Below, one piece after another: positions 44,942-53,149 of a DNA stretch of 64,000 bases. A program made the translations under genes and the position numbers. Each line of letters starts with the position of its first letter. Position 1 is the first letter of the stretch. A model generated the notes under the pieces. The model was not told the DNA's origin. It saw nothing but the letters and a program-made list of their open reading frames with translations, and ran no database searches. Location of the stretch: positions 186,001 through 250,000 of the forward strand of contig NZ_FQYP01000005.1 of the NCBI RefSeq assembly GCF_900141785.1. Direction: 5' to 3'. Source of the stretch: Aquimarina spongiae. Lineage in GTDB: Bacteria > Bacteroidota > Bacteroidia > Flavobacteriales > Flavobacteriaceae.

Positions 44942-46219
44942 ATGAAACTTTGGGACAAGGGATTACCCACAGATGAAAAAATAGATAGATTTACCGTAGG
45001 CAACGATAGGCAATTGGATTTGGTTATTGCCAAATACGACGTACGTGCAACGTTAGCTCACGGTAAGATGTTGCACAAGATCGGATTACTTTCGGAAACC
45101 GAAATTTCAAGTATAGAAAGGGTGTTGAATGAGCTTAACAAACAAATAGATGAAGGATCCTTTACTATCGAAAATCAGTTTGAAGATGTACATTCAAAAA
45201 TAGAATACGAGTTAACGCATCGGATAGGAGAGGCAGGTAAAAAAATACATACTGCAAGATCCAGAAATGACCAGGTTTTGGTAGCTATGCATTTATACCT
45301 TAAAGATGAGTTGCTTCAAATAAAAAGTCAGGTCAAAGAGCTTTCAAAAGTACTACTATCCAGAGCAAATGAGTTCAAAAATGTGTTGTTGCCAGGATAT
45401 ACGCATTTACAGATTGCAATGCCTTCTTCTTTTGGATTGTGGTTCTCTGCGTATGCAGAGAGTTTTGTAGATGATCTGTTTTTTGTGAACGCCGCTTTAC
45501 AAGTCGTAGATCAAAATCCGTTAGGGAGTGCTGCAGGTTATGGGAGCTCATTTCCAATCGATAGAGAGTTTACAACACAAGAACTGGGTTTTGCAACTTT
45601 GAAATACAATGTGGTAGCTGCTCAAATGAGCAGAGGAAAATCAGAAAAGTCGGTTTCTTTTGCAATCAGTAGTGTAGCGGCAACATTGTCAAAATTAGCA
45701 ATGGATGTGTGTTTGTATATGAGTCAGAACTTTGATTTTATGAGCATCCCTTCAGAATTAACCACGGGATCTAGTATTATGCCTCATAAAAAGAACCCGG
45801 ACGTTTTTGAGTTGATTAGAGGGAAATGTAATAAGATACAAGGACTTCCGTATGAGCTTACGTTACTAACGGCAAACCTTCCAAGTGGTTATCATAGAGA
45901 TCTTCAATTACTAAAAGAGGGAATAGTTCCTGCTATTCAGGATTTAAAAGCTTCGCTGGAGATGTCTGTATATGCATTACAACAAGTAACGGTAAACGAA
46001 GGTATTTTGAAAGATCCAAAATATGACTACCTCTTTAGTGTAGATACCTTAAATGCTTTGGTGATGCAAGGCATGACTTTTAGAGAGGCTTATGTAAAAA
46101 TCGGAAAGGATATAGAAGATGGAAACTATCATCCGGAAAAAAATACCACACATACACATGCGGGTAGTATTAATAATTTATGTCTAAACCAAATAGAAGA
46201 GAAACTGGAGCGTGTTTAA
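44942..46219 (+). CDS. argH: argininosuccinate lyase ArgH
   Basis: ArgH splits argininosuccinate to arginine and fumarate, the final step. The 425-residue member of the fumarase/aspartase superfamily has EDVHSKIEYELTHRIGEAGK and TARSRNDQVLVAMHLYL (substrate loop), GYTHLQIAMPSSFGLW, LGSAAGYGSSFPIDRE, and the signature GSSIMPHKKNPDVFELIRG. It is shorter than E. coli ArgH (457) at the C-terminus. Last gene of the arg/pro operon and followed by a terminator at 46264-46300. Confidence 0.94.
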   Translation: MKLWDKGLPTDEKIDRFTVGNDRQLDLVIAKYDVRATLAHGKMLHKIGLLSETEISSIERVLNELNKQIDEGSFTIENQFEDVHSKIEYELTHRIGEAGKKIHTARSRNDQVLVAMHLYLKDELLQIKSQVKELSKVLLSRANEFKNVLLPGYTHLQIAMPSSFGLWFSAYAESFVDDLFFVNAALQVVDQNPLGSAAGYGSSFPIDREFTTQELGFATLKYNVVAAQMSRGKSEKSVSFAISSVAATLSKLAMDVCLYMSQNFDFMSIPSELTTGSSIMPHKKNPDVFELIRGKCNKIQGLPYELTLLTANLPSGYHRDLQLLKEGIVPAIQDLKASLEMSVYALQQVTVNEGILKDPKYDYLFSVDTLNALVMQGMTFREAYVKIGKDIEDGNYHPEKNTTHTHAGSINNLCLNQIEEKLERV

Positions 46220-46263
46220 TTGAGTGTAAGTTGAGTTAGTTTAATTTTTTAGCTTCAGTCTAG

Positions 46264-46303
46264 ACCCCCAAGGAGTTGTTAACCTATGGGGGTTGTTTTT
46301 TGG
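46264..46303 (+). terminator. terminator of the arginine/proline operon
   Basis: ACCCCCA (46264-46270) pairs with TGGGGGT (46287-46293), with an inner AGG/CCT extension, and is followed by a T-rich tail (TTGTTTTTTGG). It starts 45 bases after the argH stop. Confidence 0.85.
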
Positions 46304-46360
46304 TATACCAGTCTAAAAAAATTACCTTTAGAAAAGAAAATTTACATAAGTTCTCCTGAT

Positions 46361-46635
46361 ATGAGCAAGCTTTTTTTTGGCTTTTACTGCGGCATTGGCT
46401 GGTTTTTTATTTGGATTTGACACCGTAGTAATTTTTGGGGCGGATCAGAGTTTACAGGAATTATGGAATACTTCGGATGCGTTTCATGGTTCTGTCGTAA
46501 TGCCCAAGGCTTTATGAGGAACCGTATTAGGAGCTATTTTTGGAGGAATCCCTTTTGTTTGTGATCTTTTTAATGCCAGAAACAAAAGGGATTTCATTAG
46601 AAAATGTGAGTCAACAACTAATCAAAGAAAACTAA
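46361..46635 (+). pseudogene. remnant of a sugar-porter (MFS) gene
   Basis: Translating past the disruptions gives a sugar-porter N-terminus (AALAGFLFGFDTVVIFGADQ from about 46389, then SLQELWNTSDAFHGSVVMPK). A TGA replaces the expected Trp codon before GTVLGAIFGGIP. The sequence then jumps directly to the family C-terminus FVIFLMPETKGISLENVSQQ ending at 46635. Thus about 350 residues of the middle are deleted. A one-base shift in the T8 run (46371-46378) also separates the ATG at 46361 from the main frame. Its intact form would have fed the sugar kinase encoded seven bases downstream. Confidence 0.85.
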
Positions 46636-46641
46636 TTACTT

Positions 46642-47529
46642 ATGAAAATAACCTGTTTTGGAGAAGTATTATGGGATATATTTCCTACCCATCGAAAAAT
46701 AGGTGGCGCTCCACTTAATGTGGCTTTACGATTGCATACTATGGGAATCGATACTTCCCTAATCACCAGGATAGGAAATGATGATTTGGGAAGCGATATC
46801 GTAGGGTATTTAGAAAAACAAGGTATGCGTAACAATATCTTTCAAGAAGATATTAAACATATTACTGGCGAAGTGCTGGTTACTCTAGATGGCAGTGGTA
46901 CAGCATCTTACGAGATTAGTAAACCTGTAGCCTGGGATTTTATTGAATATACCAAAAAGATGGAACAATTAGTAGTAAGTTCAGACGCCTTTGTGTTTGG
47001 TAGTCTTGCTAGTAGAAGTGAAGAAAGTAGAAATACACTTTTGAAATTGTTGGAAAAAGCGCTGTACAAAGTGTTGGATGTGAATCTTAGACCTCCTCAT
47101 TATGATGCTTCCTTATTGTTACAACTGATGAACCAAGCTGATTTTATCAAACTAAACGATGAAGAATTGGAAGAAATTTGTGAACACCTAAACATCCGGG
47201 AGAATGCGTTAGAAAACCAGGTAAAAGCACTCGCAAAAGAAACAAAAACTGATCAAATTTGTATTACCAAAGGCGGAAAAGGAGCAGCTCTGTTTTTTGA
47301 CAATGAGTTTTATAACAACCCTGGATATAAAATACAAGTCGTGGATACTGTAGGGGCAGGAGATTCTTTTTTGGCAACATTGATTTCCAAATTATTGACA
47401 AAATCCCAGCCACAAGAAGCCATTGATTATGCTTGTGCAGTAGGAGCAATGGTTGCGGGTAGCAAAGGGGCGAACCCTGTATTTAGTAAAGAAGAAATTG
47501 AAGCGTTTATGTATGAAAATGCTAAGTAG
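46642..47529 (+). CDS. PfkB-family sugar kinase, probable fructokinase
   Basis: The 295-residue protein begins ITCFGEVLWDIFPTHRKIGG, with GGAPLNVALRLHTMG (sugar site) and the C-terminal PfkB signature VVDTVGAGDSFLATLIS with catalytic Asp. The N-terminal GEVLWD pattern is that of fructokinases. The adjacent remnant of a sugar porter is the usual partner of fructokinase in Bacteroidota sucrose/fructan loci, so the gene may be left from a decayed sugar-uptake cluster. No glycoside hydrolase remains nearby. Confidence 0.82.
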   Translation: MKITCFGEVLWDIFPTHRKIGGAPLNVALRLHTMGIDTSLITRIGNDDLGSDIVGYLEKQGMRNNIFQEDIKHITGEVLVTLDGSGTASYEISKPVAWDFIEYTKKMEQLVVSSDAFVFGSLASRSEESRNTLLKLLEKALYKVLDVNLRPPHYDASLLLQLMNQADFIKLNDEELEEICEHLNIRENALENQVKALAKETKTDQICITKGGKGAALFFDNEFYNNPGYKIQVVDTVGAGDSFLATLISKLLTKSQPQEAIDYACAVGAMVAGSKGANPVFSKEEIEAFMYENAK

Positions 47530-47564
47530 TTGTATATACCTGTATCATTAAAATAATTCTGAAA

Positions 47565-48467
47565 ATGAGTAAGTCAAAAGTGAGTCGAAGACAAGTGATA
47601 AAAAACATATCACTGGGAATTGGAGCAGTAGGTATGGGTATGCCGGTTATAGCGGGTGAACCAGAAAAGAAATTGGGTAATACCAAGTCGACGCAATCAA
47701 AGCTGAAAAGAAATATTAATCATTCGGCTTGTAGATGGTGTTATCAGGATATTCCTTTAGAAGAATTCGCAGAAAAGGGGAAGGATTTAGGATTAGTAGG
47801 AATTGATCTTTTAAAACCTGATGAATGGGAAGTAGTCAAGGATAAGGGAGTTAGTTGCTCGTTGGCGACAGACTCTTTTGCAAACATTATTCATGGATTC
47901 AACAATTCTAAAAATCATAAAGCATTACAGCAACAATACATGGAGTTGATTTCTAAAGCGGCGGATGCTGGGATACAACAAGTTATTGTCTTTTCTGGGA
48001 ACCGTCATGGAATATCCGACGAATTGGGGTTAGAAAATTGTGCTCTAGGCTTAGATACATTGGTAAAACATGCTGAAAGGAACAATGTTACTTTGGTTAT
48101 GGAATTGCTCAATAGTAAAGTAGATCATGCAGATTATCAATGTGATCATACTCCTTGGGGAGTTCGTTTGGTAGATAAAATAGGGTCCGGTAATTTCAAA
48201 TTGTTGTATGATATCTACCATATGCAAATTATGGAAGGTGATATTATCGCTACTATTACGAAGTACCATAAGTATATTAATCATTATCATACAGGAGGTG
48301 TTCCTGGGAGAAATGAAATTAACGACAAACAAGAACTGAATTATCCTACAATCATGCGTGCCATTTTGAGTACAGGTTTTAACGGATATGTGGCTCAGGA
48401 GTTTATTCCTACTTACCAAGATAAATTGCAAGCGTTGAAGGAAGCAATTTTAATATGTGATGTATAA
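47565..48467 (+). CDS. Tat-exported sugar-phosphate isomerase/epimerase-like TIM barrel (hydroxypyruvate isomerase family)
   Basis: The 300-residue protein has a twin-arginine signal (SRRQVIKNISLGIGAVGMG, residues 8-26, then an Ala-Gly cleavage region). The AP-endonuclease-2-type TIM barrel has metal ligands recognisable in VMELLNSKVDHADYQCD, LLYDIYHMQIMEGD, HYHTGGVPGRNEI and AQEFIPTY. Members of this Hyi-like family act on hydroxypyruvate or related keto/aldo sugars. The exported location is common in Bacteroidota versions and implies a periplasmic substrate, which cannot be named. It follows the fructokinase after 35 bases. Confidence 0.8.
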   Translation: MSKSKVSRRQVIKNISLGIGAVGMGMPVIAGEPEKKLGNTKSTQSKLKRNINHSACRWCYQDIPLEEFAEKGKDLGLVGIDLLKPDEWEVVKDKGVSCSLATDSFANIIHGFNNSKNHKALQQQYMELISKAADAGIQQVIVFSGNRHGISDELGLENCALGLDTLVKHAERNNVTLVMELLNSKVDHADYQCDHTPWGVRLVDKIGSGNFKLLYDIYHMQIMEGDIIATITKYHKYINHYHTGGVPGRNEINDKQELNYPTIMRAILSTGFNGYVAQEFIPTYQDKLQALKEAILICDV

Positions 48468-48470
48468 TTA

Positions 48471-48827
48471 TTAAGGTAATATCGTTTTTAAATCCTTCAG
48501 AACGTCGATATTATGCCTCAAACTAGCATACAATACGAATAGGATAAAAACAGCCACTGCAAAGCCGAATAAGGTTCCATTTTTACTAGTAGACATTTTT
48601 TTGGAAGTGTCTAGATAAACCTTAGAAAATTTCTTCGTGTATTTGGTAACCAGGGCAAAAGTGGGGGCAAAAATAAGTACTACGATAGCCATATCGATAA
48701 GTACCAATAGATACCCTTGTTGATCCACATGTTTTTTTACATACTTAATGATGTGTTCATTGATTAACGCAGCACACAAAACAGCAACGGCGTATATGGC
48801 ATATTTGGTTAGGTTTTTGTTTTTCAT
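48471..48827 (-). CDS. small membrane protein of unknown function
   Basis: The 118-residue protein has three likely membrane helices (about residues 8-22, 38-60 and 90-110) separated by Lys-rich loops. The sequence YTKKFSKVYLDTSKKMSTSKNG lies between helices 2 and 3. No family recognised. Convergent with the preceding gene (three bases between the stop codons) and divergent from the HTH gene at 49041. Confidence 0.6.
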   Translation of the reverse strand: MKNKNLTKYAIYAVAVLCAALINEHIIKYVKKHVDQQGYLLVLIDMAIVVLIFAPTFALVTKYTKKFSKVYLDTSKKMSTSKNGTLFGFAVAVFILFVLYASLRHNIDVLKDLKTILP

Positions 48828-49040
48828 GGGGCATTTATTGTTTCAGGGAGAAAAGCTACTAAATCTATGGTATTAAATCAAAATTAAATAAAGAGAAACT
48901 ACAGATTTACAGTTTTAGCATGTTTTTATTATTGATGATTGCTTATTGTTTTAAGATTTAAATTGAGATTTTGATATGAAATCAAGAAGTGTTTTGTGAT
49001 TTTATTGCTAAATTGATATATTTATGCTAAATAAATATAT

Positions 49041-49460
49041 ATGAAAATTGAATCCTGTCCTAATTGCGGTTCTGAAGACTATATCAAGAGTGGAGTGGTT
49101 AATGATCGTCAACGGTTTAAATGTAAATCTTGTAGCTATTTTTTCTCTGTAAATAAGATAGGTAAGAAAATAGATGATTACTATGTTAATAAGGCTTTAC
49201 AGTTGTATTTGGAAGGGTTAACCTATCGAGAGATTGAGCGTATCTTGGGAATTTCGCACGTAAGTATTATGAACTGGGTGAAAAAATATAATATCAAGAG
49301 ACCTTACAATTCTAATTATCATCCTACTTACAAAATTCTAAATGCTTCAGAACTTGCTATTTATTTTAATGATGTACAAAATTTATCAGGAGCGGGGGTA
49401 GTAGTAACCGAACTGGGTGATAAGTTTATGCTTATTAAATGGGAGCGTTTTAGAGATTAG
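49041..49460 (+). CDS. InsA-like zinc-ribbon plus helix-turn-helix protein (probably domesticated regulator)
   Basis: The 139-residue protein starts with a zinc ribbon (CPNCG at residues 5-9, CKSC near 33-36), followed by a helix-turn-helix (YLEGLTYREIERILGISHVSIMNWVKKYNI) as in the InsA protein of IS1-type elements. Unlike an IS element there is no InsB transposase frame and no terminal inverted repeats around it, and the C-terminal 45 residues are unrelated to transposases. It stands directly upstream of the porin/acetate-transport genes, so a regulatory role there is plausible. An AT-rich inverted repeat overlaps its start region. Confidence 0.65.
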   Translation: MKIESCPNCGSEDYIKSGVVNDRQRFKCKSCSYFFSVNKIGKKIDDYYVNKALQLYLEGLTYREIERILGISHVSIMNWVKKYNIKRPYNSNYHPTYKILNASELAIYFNDVQNLSGAGVVVTELGDKFMLIKWERFRD

Positions 49461-49560
49461 CTATATTAAATTAACGAATAACTATATTAGTTTTTTCTTA
49501 ACTGATGGTTTTTTAGAGATTAGTATCGCGCACAAAATCAATTTATTACTAATCTAATCT
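49448..49560 (+). promoter_or_regulatory. repeat-containing region before the acetate porin gene
   Basis: TTTTAGAGATTAG occurs twice (49448-49460, covering the end of the HTH gene, and 49511-49523). The second copy can pair through AGATTAGT (49517-49524) with ACTAATCT (49548-49555). A candidate binding or leader structure; function unknown. Confidence 0.35.
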
Positions 49561-49570
49561 TTAAAACTCT

Positions 49571-50803
49571 ATGAGAAAACAGCTAATCATATTGGTAGGT
49601 ATGCTTCTTCTTACCTGTCATTATACATACTCTCAGGGATCGCCAGATTATACAGGCGGACTTAAGGTGAAATTAAACGAAGACGGTTCAAAATATTTCA
49701 GGATTATATCCTGGGCACAGTTCTGGGCAAGATACCAGGATGAGGTTCCAGACGATGTAAGTAATACAAGCATGAGTATTCGAAGAGCTCGTATTCTTAC
49801 CTATGCACAGATAAACAAAGACTTCTTAATTCTTACGCATTTTGGCCTTAATAGTTTGAATGCAAATAATCAAAGCCCTTTGGGTCGTGGAGAAGAATCT
49901 CAACTCTTTTTTCATGACGTATGGGGACAATACAATCTAAATGCCAATCATGCTATTGGAGCTGGGTTACATTATTGGAATGGAATCTCTCGACTCAATA
50001 ATCAAAGTACGCTTAACATCATGACTTTGGATAATAACCGACAATCATGGGCGACAATAGGACTATCCGATCAGTTTGCCAGGCATATTGGGATTTATGC
50101 CAAAGGTAGTTTTGGCAAGCTTCAATATCGGGTATCCATCAATGAATCGGGAACCAACAATCTTCAGGAAGGAACAGATCCGGTTGCAGATGGTCCTGCG
50201 GTATATGCAGGGAGAAGGTTATTAGGATCCAAAGATGCTGGAAAGAACTTTGCCGGATATTTTGATTTTCATTTTCTGGATCAGGAATCCAATTTCCTTC
50301 CTTACAAAGTGGGAACTTACCTGGGAGGTAAGAAAGTATTTAATGTGGGAGCAGGGTTTTTCTTTCACCCAAAAGGTAGTGTGGTGGCAAATACTGCAGG
50401 AGATCTTGAAGGTGAGGATGTGGCCATTTTTGCGGTAGATGCTTTCTATGATGCACCAATAGGAGAAAATGGTTCTGCAATTACAGCCTATGCCACTTAT
50501 CAGAATAATGATTACGGAGAAAACTTTACCTTAGGGCAAACCTATGAAACAGGTTCGATGATCTATGGGCATGTTGGATATGTTATTCCTAATGATAATA
50601 AGAAAACCAAGTTTCAACCCTATGCTTCTTTTAATACAAGATCGATAGATGCGATAGATGATAATGCTACAACTTTTGGAGTAGGAGCTAATGCGTATTT
50701 CAGTGGGCATCATTCTAAAATAACTTTAGAATACTTGAATACAAAATACGGGGATAACGATGCGCAAAGCTTTGTTACCCTGCAAGCAATGATATATTTA
50801 TAA
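49571..50803 (+). CDS. outer-membrane porin (OprP/OprO-like barrel)
   Basis: The 410-residue precursor has a signal peptide (KQLIILVGMLLLTCHYTYSQ). The mature protein is made of beta strands with aromatic girdles and ends LQAMIYL. The N-terminal stretch GSKYFRIISWAQFWARYQDE followed by SIRRARILTYAQINKDFLIL resembles porins of the phosphate-selective/maltoporin-like type. Its position as first gene before an SSS acetate-type transporter, sensor kinase and acs suggests it lets acetate or other small carboxylates through the outer membrane. That substrate is inference. Confidence 0.8.
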   Translation: MRKQLIILVGMLLLTCHYTYSQGSPDYTGGLKVKLNEDGSKYFRIISWAQFWARYQDEVPDDVSNTSMSIRRARILTYAQINKDFLILTHFGLNSLNANNQSPLGRGEESQLFFHDVWGQYNLNANHAIGAGLHYWNGISRLNNQSTLNIMTLDNNRQSWATIGLSDQFARHIGIYAKGSFGKLQYRVSINESGTNNLQEGTDPVADGPAVYAGRRLLGSKDAGKNFAGYFDFHFLDQESNFLPYKVGTYLGGKKVFNVGAGFFFHPKGSVVANTAGDLEGEDVAIFAVDAFYDAPIGENGSAITAYATYQNNDYGENFTLGQTYETGSMIYGHVGYVIPNDNKKTKFQPYASFNTRSIDAIDDNATTFGVGANAYFSGHHSKITLEYLNTKYGDNDAQSFVTLQAMIYL

Positions 50804-50815
50804 AAATCTATAATT

Positions 50816-51073
50816 ATGACAGATAAAGAAAAAGCGGTGGCTTACTGGAAACAGAACCTAAAGTATTTGGTTATTCTTCTCATTATTTGGTTTCTGGTTT
50901 CTTATGGAGCAGGAATTCTTTTTAAAGACGCACTCAACAATATACGATTAGGAGGATTCAAACTAGGATTTTGGTTTGCACAACAGGGTTCGATTTACAC
51001 CTTTGTCATCCTGATCTTCGTATATGTTCGATTGATGAATAAACTAGATAAAAAATATGGTTACGATGAGTAA
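50816..51073 (+). CDS. DUF4212 small subunit of sodium/solute symporter
   Basis: The 85-residue protein has two membrane helices (VILLIIWFLVSYGAGILF and FWFAQQGSIYTFVILIFVYV) and a charged C-terminus with KLDKKYGYDE. The pattern AYWKQNLKY...LLIIWFLVSYGAG is characteristic of DUF4212 proteins, encoded immediately before VC_2705-type sodium:solute symporters and thought to be their small subunit. It lies 12 bases after the porin and 30 before the symporter. Confidence 0.88.
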   Translation: MTDKEKAVAYWKQNLKYLVILLIIWFLVSYGAGILFKDALNNIRLGGFKLGFWFAQQGSIYTFVILIFVYVRLMNKLDKKYGYDE

Positions 51074-51103
51074 TCTTAATACTAACCAAAAAAATATAGC
51101 ATT

Positions 51104-52876
51104 ATGAGCGTTCAAGTATGGACATGGATTTTAGTAGGGATTACTTTTACCCTTTATTTTGGGATTGCCATTTGGGCCAGAGCAGGCTCTACCAAAGATT
51201 TTTACGTAGCCGGAGGAGGAGTTTCTCCATTGGCTAATGGGATGGCTACAGCTGCCGATTGGATGAGTGCAGCCTCATTTATTTCTATGGCGGGATTAAT
51301 CTCTTTTATGGGATATGATGGTTCTGTTTTTCTTATGGGATGGACCGGTGGATATGTATTATTAGCACTTTTGCTAGCCCCATATCTTCGGAAATTTGGA
51401 AAGTTTACTGTTCCGGATTTCATCGGAGATCGATATTATTCGAATACCGCAAGAACTGTAGCTGTTATTTGTGCCTTGATTGTTTCTTTCACTTATGTAG
51501 CAGGACAAATGCGAGGAGTTGGGATAGTGTTTTCTCAATTCTTGCAAGTAGACATTAACTTAGGTGTTATTATCGGAATGGCAGTGGTTCTGGTATTTGC
51601 TTTTCTGGGAGGAATGAAAGGAATCACGTATACGCAGGTTGCTCAATACTGTGTTTTGATTTTTGCATTTATGGTTCCCGCATTTTTTATCTCGATGCAA
51701 ATGACAGGAAATATCATCCCACAAATAGGAATGGGAGGTACTGTAGAAGATGGAACATATCTTTTAGAAAAACTGGATACGCTACATACGCAATTAGGTT
51801 TTAATGAGTATACAGATGGTTCAAAATCTACATGGGATGTATTCGCGATTACTTTGGCTCTTATGGTAGGTACCGCTGGATTACCTCACGTAATCGTTCG
51901 CTTTTTTACAGTTCCTAAGGTAAAAGATGCACGTAAATCGGCGGGGTTAGCATTGTTGTTTATTGCTATTTTATATACCACTGCACCAGCGATTGCTGTA
52001 TTTGCAAGAACCAATTTGATTGAGACGGTAAGTAATAATTCCTATAAAGAAGTACCAGAATGGTTTAAGAACTGGGAAAATACTGGACTAATTGCCTGGT
52101 CTGATAAAAATGGAGATGGAAAAATACAATATGTAAATGGAAGTGCTACTGAAGGAAAACCAAAGTATACCGGAGAACGTGGAGTAAATGGAGAACGATT
52201 GGTGGCTAATGCAAGTAGTACAGAGAATGAATTATATGTGGATAGAGATATCATGGTATTAGCCAATCCAGAGATTGCCAAATTACCAAACTGGGTAGTA
52301 GCATTGGTAGCGGCAGGAGGATTGGCTGCGGCATTATCAACTGCAGCAGGATTACTTTTGGTGATATCCACTTCTATTTCTCATGATCTAATCAAAAAGC
52401 AAATTAAGCCCGATATTTCCGAAAAAGGAGAGTTATGGGCAGCACGTATTAGTATTTTGTTTGCTATTATCGTTGCAGGATTGTTTGGGATTTATCCACC
52501 TGGGTTTGTCGCCGCCGTCGTCGCACTGGCATTTGGGCTGGCCGCCGCCTCATTCTTTCCGGCGATTATCCTTGGTATTTTTGATAAACGGATGAACAGG
52601 CAAGGGGCAGTGGCCGGTATGATTGTCGGGATTACCCTAATGCTAGTATATATGATCGTTTACAAAACCGGACTTATAGGAGTAATGGAACCTCGACCAA
52701 AAGAAGAGTGGTGGTTTGGGACATCTCCAGAAGGTTTTGGTACGATTGCTATGATCGTAAATGTTGTTGTATCTGTTATTGTTTCCAGAATGACTTCGGC
52801 ACCGCCAAGTGAAGTTCAAGATATCGTAGAGGATATCAGAATCCCTAGTGGAGCAGGAGAAGCTACTGGACATTAA
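51104..52876 (+). CDS. actP: sodium:solute symporter, acetate-type (ActP/VC_2705 group)
   Basis: The 590-residue SSS family transporter has about 13 helices. Visible motifs are FYVAGGGVSPLANGMATAAD (residues ~34-53), SFISMAGLISFMGYDG, FTVPDFIGDRYYSNTAR, GMKGITYTQVAQYCVL and GTAGLPHVIVRFFTVPKVKDAR. The pairing with DUF4212 and the proximity to acs point to acetate or another short monocarboxylate. A periplasmic-type loop around residues 327-365 contains SDKNGDGKIQYV, a DxNxDG calcium-binding-like motif not usual for ActP. Ends before a strong terminator. Confidence 0.88.
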   Translation: MSVQVWTWILVGITFTLYFGIAIWARAGSTKDFYVAGGGVSPLANGMATAADWMSAASFISMAGLISFMGYDGSVFLMGWTGGYVLLALLLAPYLRKFGKFTVPDFIGDRYYSNTARTVAVICALIVSFTYVAGQMRGVGIVFSQFLQVDINLGVIIGMAVVLVFAFLGGMKGITYTQVAQYCVLIFAFMVPAFFISMQMTGNIIPQIGMGGTVEDGTYLLEKLDTLHTQLGFNEYTDGSKSTWDVFAITLALMVGTAGLPHVIVRFFTVPKVKDARKSAGLALLFIAILYTTAPAIAVFARTNLIETVSNNSYKEVPEWFKNWENTGLIAWSDKNGDGKIQYVNGSATEGKPKYTGERGVNGERLVANASSTENELYVDRDIMVLANPEIAKLPNWVVALVAAGGLAAALSTAAGLLLVISTSISHDLIKKQIKPDISEKGELWAARISILFAIIVAGLFGIYPPGFVAAVVALAFGLAAASFFPAIILGIFDKRMNRQGAVAGMIVGITLMLVYMIVYKTGLIGVMEPRPKEEWWFGTSPEGFGTIAMIVNVVVSVIVSRMTSAPPSEVQDIVEDIRIPSGAGEATGH

Positions 52877-52894
52877 TTTTTAATTTAGTTGAAT

Positions 52895-52929
52895 ACGGTA
52901 CTATAGTTGGCGATATAGTGCCGTTTTTT
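52895..52929 (+). terminator. terminator after the symporter gene
   Basis: ACGGTACTATA (52895-52905) pairs with TATAGTGCCGT (52914-52924) with one wobble, nearly nine-base loop, then six T. It separates the transport genes from the sensor genes, which begin 14 bases later. Confidence 0.85.
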
Positions 52930-52942
52930 CTAAATTTATAGG

Positions 52943-53149
52943 ATGAGTTCAAAAATGAAAAAAAGACACCAGCAAAAACTTATTGTACTATCATTTGTGC
53001 TGTTTTTACTATGGAATGTTCCTTTGGTATTGATTTTTGATCAGTCTGGCGAAATTTTTGGTTTCCCGATGATCTATTTCTTTATTTTCCTCATATGGAT
53101 ACTGGCAATTTTCATTTCATATATCATTTTGCATAGACACTATGAATAA
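52943..53149 (+). CDS. small two-helix membrane protein upstream of the sensor kinase
   Basis: The 68-residue protein has a Lys/Arg/His-rich start (SSKMKKRHQQK) and two hydrophobic helices (LIVLSFVLFLLWNVPLVLIF and MIYFFIFLIWILAIFISYIIL). Overlaps the following kinase gene by eight bases, so it is surely a partner in its expression. Small proteins of this shape precede SSS-type symporters and kinases in several families and may aid assembly. Its own function is unknown. Confidence 0.7.
   Translation: MSSKMKKRHQQKLIVLSFVLFLLWNVPLVLIFDQSGEIFGFPMIYFFIFLIWILAIFISYIILHRHYE

Noticed and set aside
49041..49460. A complete IS1-type insertion sequence
   Set aside because: Only the InsA-like part is present; no InsB frame, no inverted terminal repeats and no target duplication are visible.
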